Part shown: piece after piece, positions 36,228 to 44,411 of the stretch
Position numbering within the stretch: the stretch's first letter is position 1
How the letters are laid out: every line of letters starts with the position of its first letter
NCBI GenBank assembly: GCA_050954285.1
Contig: JBPBPL010000011.1
Location: 1 to 64,000 of the forward strand
Direction: 5' to 3'
Length of the DNA stretch: 64,000 nt
Source of the DNA: Mucilaginibacter_A sp050954285
GTDB lineage: Bacteria > Bacteroidota > Bacteroidia > Sphingobacteriales > Sphingobacteriaceae
Notes under the pieces: generated by a model
What the model was told of the DNA's origin: nothing
What the model saw: the letters and a program-made list of their open reading frames with translations, nothing else
The model's database searches: none
Program-made: the position numbers and the translations under genes

Positions 36228-37601
36228 TTACAGGTAGCTGGGCTCGGCAAAATTGGAAACCAGATTAGTTTGGACAATTTTCCCGTACAAATCAAAATCT
36301 TCTGCCGAATCAATTTTTACCTGTACAAAACTTCCCGGAACGGCATATTGTTCGTGTGCATCAATCAAAACCTCATTATCCACTTCCGGCGAATCAAATT
36401 CCGTTCGTCCAACTAAAAAATCGCCTTCAATTTTATCAATCAAAACTTTATAAATTTCGCCGATTTTCTGATGATTTTTTTCGTGGGAAATTAACTGCTG
36501 CACTTCCATAATCGCTTCAGAACGTTCCTGTTTTACTTCCTCCGGAACATCATCAACTAAATCATAAGCATGCGTTTTTTCTTCGTGTGAATAAGTAAAA
36601 CAGCCCAAACGATCAAACTTGGTATCCATTACCCATTGCTGCATTTCTTCAAAATCCTGCTGAGTTTCGCCCGGATAACCGGTAATTAAAGTGGTGCGCA
36701 AAGCAATCCCCGGAACTTTATCACGGATTTGATTCACCACATCAATTGTTTTTTGCTTGGTGATACCGCGGCGCATAGAACGAAGCATATTGTCTGAAAT
36801 ATGCTGCAACGGCATATCAAGGTAATTACAGATATTACTGCGTTCATTCATCACATCCAACACTTCCATTGGGAAACCGGAAGGATAAGCATATTGCAAA
36901 CGTATCCATTCAATGCCTTCCACATCAGAAATCCTGCGTAATAACTCATCCAGATTACGTTTCCCATACAAGTCCAAACCATAATAAGTAAGGTCTTGTG
37001 CAATTACAATCAGTTCTTTGGTGCCATTTGCAGCCAGTTTTTTTGCCTGTAAAACAAGCTCTTCCATTGGTGTGGAAACATGTTTGCCACGCATTAACGG
37101 AATAGCGCAAAAAGAGCAGGGACGGTTGCAGCCTTCGGCAATTTTAAAATAAGCGAAATGCGAAGGTGTGGTTAACAACCGTTCTCCCAGCAATTCATGC
37201 TTATAATCAGCACCAATGTTTTGCAAAATCTCCTGCAGATTGTTCGTGCCGTAAAAAGCATCTACATTTGGTATTTCTGCTTCCAGTTCAGGTTTGTAAC
37301 GTTCTGAAAGACAACCAGTTACGATTACTTTCCCAACTTTCCCCCGCGCTTTTAAATCACTATATTGCAAAATGGTATCAATGGATTCCTGCTTGGCGTT
37401 ATCAATAAAGCCGCAGGTATTGATTACTACAATATCATTCCGGCCAACCTTATCGCTCTCGTGCACCACGTCAAAGTAGTTGCCTTTAAGCTGGCCCATT
37501 AATATTTCAGAATCGTATATATTTTTAGAACAACCTAAAGTAACTACGTTTACACGTGGTTTAACCAACTGCTTTGGTTGAGCTTGAATTTTTGTTCTCA
37601 A
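36228..37601 (-). CDS. rimO: Ribosomal protein S12 methylthiotransferase RimO
   Basis: A 457-residue radical-SAM enzyme that methylthiolates Asp88 (E. coli number) of S12. The N-terminal UPF0004 domain has cluster cysteines Cys24, Cys63 and Cys97. The radical-SAM cluster is CNRPCSFC (Cys158, Cys162, Cys165). The C-terminal TRAM domain (about 385-450) is present. The Cys pattern and the LMRGKHVSTPMEEL segment favour RimO over MiaB. It lies 3 bases after ftsY and 3 bases before bshC. Confidence 0.93.
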   Translation of the reverse strand: MRTKIQAQPKQLVKPRVNVVTLGCSKNIYDSEILMGQLKGNYFDVVHESDKVGRNDIVVINTCGFIDNAKQESIDTILQYSDLKARGKVGKVIVTGCLSERYKPELEAEIPNVDAFYGTNNLQEILQNIGADYKHELLGERLLTTPSHFAYFKIAEGCNRPCSFCAIPLMRGKHVSTPMEELVLQAKKLAANGTKELIVIAQDLTYYGLDLYGKRNLDELLRRISDVEGIEWIRLQYAYPSGFPMEVLDVMNERSNICNYLDMPLQHISDNMLRSMRRGITKQKTIDVVNQIRDKVPGIALRTTLITGYPGETQQDFEEMQQWVMDTKFDRLGCFTYSHEEKTHAYDLVDDVPEEVKQERSEAIMEVQQLISHEKNHQKIGEIYKVLIDKIEGDFLVGRTEFDSPEVDNEVLIDAHEQYAVPGSFVQVKIDSAEDFDLYGKIVQTNLVSNFAEPSYL

Positions 37602-37604
37602 TTT

Positions 37605-38570
37605 TTACTGCTTAAATAAACTTTCCACAAATGCTTTCCGGTCAAATAACTGCAACTGATCTTGTGCTTCGCCTACGCCAATATATTTTACCGGAATTTT
37701 AAACTGATCTGATATACCAATTACCACACCACCTTTTGCAGTGCCATCAAGTTTGGTTAAAGCTAACGCATTAACATCAGTAGCCTGCGTAAACTGCTTG
37801 CACTGTTCGATGGCGTTTTGTCCTGTGGAAGCATCCAGAACCAGCAAAATCTCATGTGGTGCATTTGGTATTACTTTTTGCATTACATTTTTAATTTTGG
37901 TCAGTTCGTTCATCAAACCAACTTTGTTGTGCAAACGGCCAGCTGTATCAATAATTACCACATCATCACCGTTAGAAACAGCAGATTTTACCGTATCGTA
38001 AGCTACAGAAGCTGGATCAGAACCCATTGCCTGTGCCACAACCCGAACACCAACACGTTCTCCCCAAAGCTGAATCTGCGAAACTGCAGCCGCGCGAAAA
38101 GTATCTGCAGCACCAATAACTACTTGGCTACCAGCTAATTTAAGTTTGTAAGCCAGTTTGCCAATGGTAGTGGTTTTGCCTACGCCGTTTACGCCAACTA
38201 CCATAATTACATAAGGCTTGTGGTTACCGTATTCAAAATTCTGAAAATCGTTGCTATTATTTTCGGATAATAATTCCTGAATTTCTTCCTTTAAAATACC
38301 GTTCAGCTCGCTGGTTCCCAAATATTTATCGCGGGCAACACGTTCTTCAATCCGTTTAATTATTTTTAGAGTGGTAGTTACACCTACATCCGAAGTAACC
38401 AAAACTTCCTCCAAATCATCCAGCACTTCTTCATCCACAGTAGATTTTCCGGCAACCGCTTTGGTAATTTTGGATAAAAAGCTGTCCTTGGTTTTCTCTA
38501 AACCTTTGTCCAGTTCCTGTTGCTCGGTTACGGTGTTTTCTTTCTTCTTAAAAAAATCAAATAATCCCAT
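37605..38570 (-). CDS. ftsY: Signal recognition particle receptor FtsY
   Basis: A 321-residue GTPase that docks the signal recognition particle at the membrane. A short charged N-terminus, NG domain with G1 GVNGVGKTTT (about 125-134), DTFRAAA, G3 DTAGR and G4 TKLDGTAKGG. It has the short form without the long acidic A domain of E. coli. First of three tightly packed genes (ftsY, rimO, bshC), downstream of the rpmB-rpmG-DUF4295 cluster and separated from it by a terminator. Confidence 0.95.
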   Translation of the reverse strand: MGLFDFFKKKENTVTEQQELDKGLEKTKDSFLSKITKAVAGKSTVDEEVLDDLEEVLVTSDVGVTTTLKIIKRIEERVARDKYLGTSELNGILKEEIQELLSENNSNDFQNFEYGNHKPYVIMVVGVNGVGKTTTIGKLAYKLKLAGSQVVIGAADTFRAAAVSQIQLWGERVGVRVVAQAMGSDPASVAYDTVKSAVSNGDDVVIIDTAGRLHNKVGLMNELTKIKNVMQKVIPNAPHEILLVLDASTGQNAIEQCKQFTQATDVNALALTKLDGTAKGGVVIGISDQFKIPVKYIGVGEAQDQLQLFDRKAFVESLFKQ

Positions 38571-38590
38571 AATTTATGCTGAAATTTTAC

Positions 38591-38613
38591 GGTAAAAGCA
38601 GATGCTTCTTTTA
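38591..38613. repeat. Overlapping 12-mer hairpin between DUF4295 and ftsY
   Basis: CGGTAAAAGCAG-ATG-CTTCTTTTACCG is a near-perfect hairpin. Its right half is an exact 12-mer (38602-38613, minus strand) and its left half a near copy sharing the loop bases. It lies 21 bases upstream of the ftsY start, in the leader. Confidence 0.8.
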
Positions 38614-38636
38614 CCGCATTAATTTATGTGATAACA

Positions 38637-38677
38637 AAAAAAGCCCTTCCGGTAAAATCGGAACGGCTTTCTTATTT
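38637..38677 (-). terminator. Terminator after DUF4295
   Basis: On the minus strand AAGCC-TTCC pairs with GGAA-GGCTT and is followed by a run of seven T, 15 bases after the DUF4295 stop codon. Confidence 0.8.
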
Positions 38678-38691
38678 TTTAAAGAACCGGA

Positions 38692-38862
38692 TTACTGGTT
38701 AGCAGCTTTTGCTACAGCAATTGCATCTTTAACATGATCGTTATGTGCCATAGTTTCTTTGAAAGAATAAGCACCGGTTTTAGGAGATTTTACCATCGTG
38801 ATCACTTTGGAATATTCTTTACCTTTTCCGGTTTTCAGGGTTGCAACTACTTTCTTTGCCAT
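38692..38862 (-). CDS. DUF4295 small basic protein
   Basis: A 56-residue protein (MAKKVVATLKTGKGKEYSKV, then ITMVKSPKTGAYSFKETMAH and NDHVKDAIAVAKAANQ) found only by reading the gap between rpmG and ftsY. DUF4295 is a Bacteroidetes family that sits next to rpmG. High Lys content and its place in a ribosomal operon suggest a ribosome-associated role, which is inference. The start is ATG 38862, 86 bases after the rpmG stop; a terminator follows. Confidence 0.9.
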   Translation of the reverse strand: MAKKVVATLKTGKGKEYSKVITMVKSPKTGAYSFKETMAHNDHVKDAIAVAKAANQ

Positions 38863-38948
38863 TGTTTTTTTGGTTAAAAGTTAATAACTTATAGTTGATA
38901 GTTTTAATGATTAATCTAAACTATCGGCTATAAATCATAAACCAATTC

Positions 38949-39131
38949 CTATTTAATTTCTTTATGAACAGTTACTTTTCTCAATACTGGGTTAAATTTC
39001 TTTAATTCCAGTCTCTCTGTTGTATTTCTTTTGTTCTTGGTGGTGATGTAACGAGACATGCCCGGCATTCCGCTGGTTTTATGCTCTGTACATTCTAAAA
39101 TCACCTGAACTCTGTTACCTTTTTTTGCCAT
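38949..39131 (-). CDS. rpmG: 50S ribosomal protein L33
   Basis: A 60-residue large-subunit protein with MAKKGNRVQVILECTEHK, then RYITTKNKRNTTERLELKK. The zinc-binding cysteine pairs of other L33 types are missing (only one Cys), as in the zinc-free form. It lies 78 bases after rpmB on the same strand. The spacer is an AT-rich simple sequence (repeated TTTTAAG/TTTTATG). Confidence 0.95.
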   Translation of the reverse strand: MAKKGNRVQVILECTEHKTSGMPGMSRYITTKNKRNTTERLELKKFNPVLRKVTVHKEIK

Positions 39132-39209
39132 GATATTTTTGAGTTGTACGTTTTAAGTTTTATGTTTTAAGTCATAACGTGTTTCGTACAACTTTCAACT
39201 TATAACTAT

Positions 39210-39443
39210 TTAAATGTATCCTTTTTTAACAAATTTATTGATACAAGCGGAAATACCGTTTTTGTTGATGGTTTTAATAGCTGAAGTGGAAACTTTTAAA
39301 GTTATCCATTTTTCTTCTTCCGGAATGAAAAACTTTTTCAGCTTCAGGTTAGGGTGAAACTTACGTTTGGTTTTAGCGTTCGAGTTAGAAACGTTAAATC
39401 CATTCATGGAAGTTTTACCAGTTAAATCGCAAATTCTAGACAT
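39210..39443 (-). CDS. rpmB: 50S ribosomal protein L28
   Basis: A 77-residue large-subunit protein. The true start is ATG 39443 (MSRICDLTGKTSMNGFNVSN); a frame extending 15 codons upstream is not needed and does not match the family. Conserved KTKRKFHPNLK is present. First gene of the rpmB-rpmG-DUF4295 cluster. Confidence 0.95.
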   Translation of the reverse strand: MSRICDLTGKTSMNGFNVSNSNAKTKRKFHPNLKLKKFFIPEEEKWITLKVSTSAIKTINKNGISACINKFVKKGYI

Positions 39444-39552
39444 GATAAGATCTTTTGTTATTTCTTTTTCTCCAAAAAGAGTTTGCAAATATCAGCATTT
39501 CAAACAAAAAATCCAACAGCGATTTTAAATTAGTTTGATAATTTTTAGATGA

Positions 39553-39564
39553 TAAAAGAAGCAT
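39553..39564 (+). repeat. Dispersed 12-mer TAAAAGAAGCAT, single intergenic copy
   Basis: An exact copy in the context ATTTTTAGATGATAAAAGAA, with the AT-rich upstream box, in the divergent spacer between rpmB and the acetate transporter. Confidence 0.85.
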
Positions 39565-39677
39565 GTTATTATCCATGAAATTTACGATTTAAAAAGTTGA
39601 TTTTGTGTGTGAAATTACTAATTTAACCTGCGCAATCTCAAGATTGAATAACCAGTTATAAACCTAAATTTATCGTA

Positions 39678-40268
39678 ATGAAAGAAATTAACGAACTCGT
39701 TCTGCGAGATTCATCTGCCAATCCTGGTCCATTAGGGCTTTTTGGTTTCGGTATGACAACCGTTTTGCTGAACCTGCACAACGCCGGTTTTTTTGAAATC
39801 AATTCCATGATTCTAGCCATGGGCGTTTTTTACGGAGGAACTGCGCAGGTAATCGCAGGCATACTGGAATCAAAAAAAAACAATAGTTTTGGAATGACGG
39901 CCTTTATTTCTTACGGATTTTTCTGGCTCACTTTGGTTGGGTTAATTGTAATGCCCAAATTAGGCTGGGTAGCCGCTGCATCAGCAACTGCAATGGCTTG
40001 CTATTTAACCATGTGGGGAATTTTCACTGGTCTGCTTTTTATCGGTACTTTAAACATCAATCGTGCTTTGCAGTTCGTTTTCGCAACTTTAACCATCCTA
40101 TTCTTTTTGCTGGCTGCCGGAGATGCAACGGGCAATAAATCCATTACGCATTTTGCTGGTTACGAAGGTTTAATCTGCGGATTTGCTGCCATTTATACAG
40201 GTGCCGCTTCCTTGTTAAATGATGTTTATGGCCGAAAATTCTGGCCGGTTGGTACAGTAACAAAATAA
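39678..40268 (+). CDS. Acetate/succinate transporter, GPR1/FUN34/SatP family
   Basis: A 196-residue inner-membrane protein with six hydrophobic helices. The family signature NPGPLGLFGFG is at residues 15-25, and the FYGGTAQVIAG segment follows at about 51-61. Members take up acetate with protons. The next gene, 72 bases downstream on the same strand, is acetyl-CoA synthetase, so the pair forms an acetate uptake and activation unit. Confidence 0.9.
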   Translation: MKEINELVLRDSSANPGPLGLFGFGMTTVLLNLHNAGFFEINSMILAMGVFYGGTAQVIAGILESKKNNSFGMTAFISYGFFWLTLVGLIVMPKLGWVAAASATAMACYLTMWGIFTGLLFIGTLNINRALQFVFATLTILFFLLAAGDATGNKSITHFAGYEGLICGFAAIYTGAASLLNDVYGRKFWPVGTVTK

Positions 40269-40340
40269 ATATCAGTTGCATGATCTTACACAAAAACAGA
40301 TTTTATAGTTTTACTGCGGGATGGCTTAATCAATCTACTA

Positions 40341-42248
40341 ATGAACCTGCAAATAAAATCTTTTGAGGAATATCAAAACGCTTATAATGATAGTGTAAAC
40401 GAACCGGAAAAGTTCTGGGCAGCAATTGCCGACAATTTTTACTGGAGGAAAAAATGGGATCAGGTACTCGACTGGAATTTTACCGAACCTAAAATCAAGT
40501 GGTTTTCCGGAGCGAAACTGAATATTACTGAAAACTGCCTCGACCGGCACCTGGAAACCTTAGGTAATCAGCCGGCAATTATTTGGGAACCAAATGATCC
40601 TGAAGAGAATCACCGGATTTTAACTTATAAACAGCTGTACCAAAAAGTTTGTCAGTTTGCCTACGTCCTGCAAAATAATGGTGTTAAAAAAGGCGACCGT
40701 ATTTGTATTTATATGCCTATGGTTCCGGAACTGGCAATTTCTGTGTTGGCTTGTGCACGTATCGGTGCCGTGCATTCGGTTGTTTTTGGTGGATTTTCAG
40801 CACAATCTATTGCTGATCGCATTAATGATGCTGAGTGTTCACTGGTAATTACTTCGGATGGCGGCTTCCGAGGAAGCAAAGAAACGCCAATGAAATCTGT
40901 AATTGATGATGCGCTGGTGCAATGCAAATCGGTTAAAAAAGTAATCGTTTTAACCCGTAGCCGCACGCCGGTTTCCATGTTGAAAGGGCGTGATGTATGG
41001 TGGGAAGATGAAATACGAAAAGTAGAAACTAATGGTCTGACAGATTTTCCGGCTGCAGAAATGGATGCCGAAGATATGCTTTTCATCCTGTACACTTCCG
41101 GTTCCACCGGCAAACCCAAAGGGGTGGTGCATACTTGCGGCGGTTACATGGTTTATACCGGTTATACTTTTGCCAACGTCTTCCAATACCAAACTGGCGA
41201 AGTGCATTTTTGTACGGCAGATATAGGCTGGATCACCGGACATTCTTACATTGTTTATGGTCCGCTTTCTCAGGGCGCCACTGCGCTGATGTTTGAAGGC
41301 ATACCAACCTGGCCGGATGCAGGTCGTTTGTGGGACATTGTGCAAAAGTTCCGGGTTAATATTTTATACACCGCGCCAACGGCTATTCGTTCGCTGATGA
41401 GTTTTGGGGATAAACCACTAGAAGGAAAAGATTTAAGCTCATTAACTAAATTAGGATCCGTAGGAGAGCCAATTAACGAGGAAGCCTGGCATTGGTTTGA
41501 TAACAAAATCGGCCACAACCGCTGCCCGATTGCTGATACCTGGTGGCAAACCGAAAACGGCGGCTTGATGATTTCGCCAATCTGCAACGTTACGCCAACC
41601 AAACCTGGCTACGCCACGCTGCCGCTGCCCGGTATTCAGCCGGTTTTGGTAGATGAAAATGGCAAAGAAATTGAAGGTAACGGCGTAAGCGGTAACCTGT
41701 GTATTAAATTTCCGTGGCCAGGTATGTTGCGCACTACGTATGGCGATCACGAGCGATGCCGAACCACTTATTTTGCCACCTACCCAAACATGTATTTCAC
41801 TGGAGATGGCTGCCTGCGGGATGAAGATGGTTACTATAAAATCACCGGCCGGGTAGATGATGTGTTAAATGTTTCCGGGCACCGTATTGGTACTGCCGAA
41901 GTAGAAAATGCCATAAACATGCACTCGGATGTAGTCGAATCTGCAGTAGTGGGTTATCCGCATGATATTAAAGGCCAGGGTGTTTACGCTTTTGTGGTTT
42001 GCCCGAATCTGCACGGTGATCAACAGCTTACTCAAAAAGATATCACCATGACGGTTTCGCGCATCATCGGCCCAATAGCCAAACCAGATAAAATTCAGTT
42101 TGTAAGCGGATTGCCGAAAACCCGTTCTGGTAAAATTATGCGTAGGATTTTAAGGAAAATTGCCGAAGGTGATACCGGAAACTTGGGCGATACTTCAACC
42201 TTGCTTGATCCCAATGTTGTAGAAGAAATTAAAGAAGGAGCATTGTGA
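40341..42248 (+). CDS. acs: Acetyl-CoA synthetase
   Basis: A 635-residue AMP-forming ligase that turns acetate, ATP and CoA into acetyl-CoA. The N-terminal ACAS_N region is present, the P-loop-like motif is YTSGSTGKPKGVVH, the acetate pocket region is TWWQTENGG, and the C-terminal lid has KTRSGKIMRR with the Lys that can be acetylated for control. Length matches Acs rather than propionyl- or medium-chain ligases. Downstream of the acetate transporter. Confidence 0.93.
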   Translation: MNLQIKSFEEYQNAYNDSVNEPEKFWAAIADNFYWRKKWDQVLDWNFTEPKIKWFSGAKLNITENCLDRHLETLGNQPAIIWEPNDPEENHRILTYKQLYQKVCQFAYVLQNNGVKKGDRICIYMPMVPELAISVLACARIGAVHSVVFGGFSAQSIADRINDAECSLVITSDGGFRGSKETPMKSVIDDALVQCKSVKKVIVLTRSRTPVSMLKGRDVWWEDEIRKVETNGLTDFPAAEMDAEDMLFILYTSGSTGKPKGVVHTCGGYMVYTGYTFANVFQYQTGEVHFCTADIGWITGHSYIVYGPLSQGATALMFEGIPTWPDAGRLWDIVQKFRVNILYTAPTAIRSLMSFGDKPLEGKDLSSLTKLGSVGEPINEEAWHWFDNKIGHNRCPIADTWWQTENGGLMISPICNVTPTKPGYATLPLPGIQPVLVDENGKEIEGNGVSGNLCIKFPWPGMLRTTYGDHERCRTTYFATYPNMYFTGDGCLRDEDGYYKITGRVDDVLNVSGHRIGTAEVENAINMHSDVVESAVVGYPHDIKGQGVYAFVVCPNLHGDQQLTQKDITMTVSRIIGPIAKPDKIQFVSGLPKTRSGKIMRRILRKIAEGDTGNLGDTSTLLDPNVVEEIKEGAL

Positions 42249-42259
42249 AAAATAGGTGA

Positions 42260-42293
42260 TAAAAGAAGTATCTGATGATGGGTGCTTCTTTTA
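42260..42293. repeat. 12-mer inverted pair after acs
   Basis: TAAAAGAAGTAT (42260-42271) faces GTGCTTCTTTTA (42282-42293, one mismatch). With flanks GTGATAAAAGAAG and CTTCTTTTATCGC the stem is about 11 bp, 11 bases after the acs stop codon. Confidence 0.8.
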
Positions 42294-42306
42294 TCGCATA
42301 AATTTA

Positions 42307-42340
42307 GGAAGTCTGGGTGTCAGGCTTCCTTTTTTATTAT
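42307..42340 (+). terminator. Rho-independent terminator of acs
   Basis: GGAAG-CTG and CAG-CTTCC form an interrupted stem followed by six T. It lies directly after the 12-mer pair, so acs has two stacked hairpins. Confidence 0.8.
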
Positions 42341-42729
42341 TCAAGAAGTTTTTTGACTGAAATAGAAATGCAGCAACCGTTTGCAGATTCAGTTTATCTT
42401 GCTAATAATAATTTTCTTTCTGTATTCTGTAGAAATGAAAATAAGATTAAGGTAGAAAATGTTTCCAACATCAAATTTTACATCAATCGGTACAAAAAAA
42501 CTAATCCTTTAGTATCAGTTTTTTAAATGGCTGATGATCTTGAAAGATAATTCTTGTAGGGATTATCTGGTGCAACAGTGTTGGCAAAGGCGGCATAATA
42601 AAATCATAATTAATTAACTGAAAAAGCGCGCATTCTTCCAAAAGCATATAAATTTTTAACCGTAGATCAGGTTTTATTTTCGGCAACAGGAATATACCAA
42701 TATAAAAATCTTCTTTATAATTTCGCCGC

Positions 42730-43506
42730 ATGGCAAAGACAGCAAAACCGACCATTTTAGTGGTAAACGATGATGGCATTACGGCACCTGGAATAAAAGT
42801 TTTGATTGAAGTGATGCAGGAAATCGGCCACGTGGTGGTAGTTGCGCCGGATAGTCCGCAGTCCGGAATGGGCCACGCCATCACCATTGGCAAACCGCTA
42901 CGTTTGGATAAAGTGGATTTGTATGAAGGCGTGGAAATGTACAAATGCTCTGGTACGCCGGTAGATTGTGTAAAGCTGGCCGTAAACGTCATTTTTAAAG
43001 GAAAAAAGCCCGACTTATGCGTTTCAGGTATCAATCACGGATTGAATAATTCCATTAATGTGCTGTATTCCGGTACGATGTCTGCCGCAGTAGAAGGTGC
43101 AATCGAAAGCATTCCGTCCATTGGTTTTTCGCTGGATGATTTTACGCAGGAAGCAGATTTTTCGGCTACTAAAAAATATATCAAACAACTGGCCGAGCAG
43201 GTTTTAAATTATGGTTTGCCACAGGCTACGTTGTTAAATGTGAACTTTCCAAACACAAAAGATATCAAGGGCATCAAAATCTGCCGGCAGGCAAACGCTA
43301 AATGGGCAGAGGAATTTGACGAGCGTTTAGATCCGCAGAAAAGAAAATATTACTGGCTCACCGGTGTTTTTCAGGTGAATGATCAGGGTGAAGATACCGA
43401 CGTTTGGGCTTTGCAGCACGGTTATGTTTCGGTCGTTCCGGTGCAGTTTGATATGACTGCACACCATGCAATCGGCATGCTAAATAGCTGGAAATTTGAT
43501 CATTAA
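42730..43506 (+). CDS. surE: 5'/3'-nucleotidase SurE
   Basis: A 258-residue metal-dependent nucleotidase/phosphatase. The active site has NDDG (Asp14, Asp15), the Ser in SPQSGMGHAIT and the Asn in SGINHGLNNS. All metal ligands are present. The stop codon directly abuts the stop of a convergent gene (43507), so transcripts must overlap. Confidence 0.93.
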   Translation: MAKTAKPTILVVNDDGITAPGIKVLIEVMQEIGHVVVVAPDSPQSGMGHAITIGKPLRLDKVDLYEGVEMYKCSGTPVDCVKLAVNVIFKGKKPDLCVSGINHGLNNSINVLYSGTMSAAVEGAIESIPSIGFSLDDFTQEADFSATKKYIKQLAEQVLNYGLPQATLLNVNFPNTKDIKGIKICRQANAKWAEEFDERLDPQKRKYYWLTGVFQVNDQGEDTDVWALQHGYVSVVPVQFDMTAHHAIGMLNSWKFDH

Positions 43507-44073
43507 TTATTCTTTAATACTATTTAATGTCAAATCAATTCCCTGCGGTCCACCAATTAATTTACAAATCAGCGGGAAATCAGGATTATTCAATATCCAT
43601 AACTTTGTTTTACCATTGGCTGTTACGGCATAAAAAACATCAGCTTCTTGATTGTTTATTTTGAAGGGAGTTGCATCTACGGTAACGGTAAAAGTTTGTC
43701 CGTTCAGCTCAAAAGTTTTATTGGTTGTTAAATTGGTAAAGGTATTTTTAGATAGGATGGCCAACGTTTCATCATCTTTCAGTTTAGTTACGCCGTCCAT
43801 CTCAGGTTCTTTTATGGCCATTTTTTTGCCGTTTTCGATGGCTTTCTGCGACATCTCAAAAATTCCAGTACCCAATTGCGGTACATAAAATTTAAGCTGA
43901 ACAGGCGCAACTATACTCAAAACAGCTAATGTTAACGGCACATCCTGTCCAAAAGCTCTGGAAAATGCTGTATAATTCATTACCGTACCAGTTTTAATTT
44001 GCGGCACATATTTTTGAGCAAAAGCTGCCATATTCAAACACAAAATCAATAATAGCACATTAATCTTTTTCAT
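43507..44073 (-). CDS. Secreted protein of unknown function
   Basis: A 188-residue exported protein. ATG 44073 gives a signal peptide (MKKINVLLLILCLNMAAFAQ); a longer upstream start would disrupt it. The mature part is predicted mostly beta, with GQTFTVTVDATPFKINNQEA and LWILNNPDFPLICKLIGG near the end. I do not recognise a family, though the C-terminal segment is reminiscent of periplasmic proteins that report a lipid or substrate. It ends exactly against surE. Confidence 0.65.
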   Translation of the reverse strand: MKKINVLLLILCLNMAAFAQKYVPQIKTGTVMNYTAFSRAFGQDVPLTLAVLSIVAPVQLKFYVPQLGTGIFEMSQKAIENGKKMAIKEPEMDGVTKLKDDETLAILSKNTFTNLTTNKTFELNGQTFTVTVDATPFKINNQEADVFYAVTANGKTKLWILNNPDFPLICKLIGGPQGIDLTLNSIKE

Positions 44074-44099
44074 ATTTAAAGCTGCTGTTTTTGAGGTGA

Positions 44100-44111
44100 T
44101 AAAAAAAGTAT
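44100..44111 (+). repeat. Dispersed 12-mer variant TAAAAAAAGTAT
   Basis: It fits the degenerate form TAAAARMAGYAT with the AA variant and GAGGTGA upstream. It lies in the divergent spacer between the 43507-44073 gene and the 44148 gene. Confidence 0.6.
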
Positions 44112-44147
44112 TTCTTAAAATTTCTTGCATTCTTGTATTTTTGACTG

Positions 44148-44411
44148 ATGCCAGTAAAAAATAATATTGCTGTTGGTGCGCTGCTTGGGTTAATCTTGCC
44201 TTTGCTTGCTTATTTTATTGGGGAAGTAATTTTTAAAGATCAGATTACGCCATCAAAACCCGGCGTTCCCTATTTAATTGCTATCGCTGTCAATCTATTG
44301 TTGGCACGTTTCAGTTTCAAATCTGAAACAGATAAAACCGCAACAGGTATATTGATAATTACTTTTTTGGTGCTGATTCTTACTTTCATCTTCAAAATTA
44401 AACTCAGATGA
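44148..44411 (+). CDS. Small three-helix membrane protein
   Basis: An 87-residue protein with three hydrophobic stretches (about 7-25, 43-55 and 64-84). No family is known to me. It overlaps lpxB by four bases (ATGA), so it is translationally coupled to it. A TATTTTTG -7-like box lies only 4 bases before the ATG, which suggests a very short leader. A role in lipid A assembly is possible but rests on position alone. Confidence 0.7.
   Translation: MPVKNNIAVGALLGLILPLLAYFIGEVIFKDQITPSKPGVPYLIAIAVNLLLARFSFKSETDKTATGILIITFLVLILTFIFKIKLR

Larger units (their letters stand above)
42249..42729. other. 481-base spacer between acs and surE
   Basis: It holds the 12-mer pair and terminator after acs (42260-42340). 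The remainder (about 42342-42729) has open frames on both strands, but none with a convincing start or family; see the rejected list. Confidence 0.5.

Noticed and set aside
39132..39209. Simple repeats TTTTAAG/TTTTATG between rpmB and rpmG
   Set aside because: Short AT-rich simple sequence common in spacers of this family; no hairpin or regulatory logic seen.
42317..42526. Plus-strand frame of 69 codons after acs
   Set aside because: It begins inside the acs terminator and has no recognisable features.
42522..42731. Minus-strand frame of about 76 codons next to surE (MRRNYKEDFYIGIFLLPK and on)
   Set aside because: It runs without break from the antisense of surE and its only good ATG overlaps the surE start; no family recognised. 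It could be a gene fragment, so a homology search would decide.
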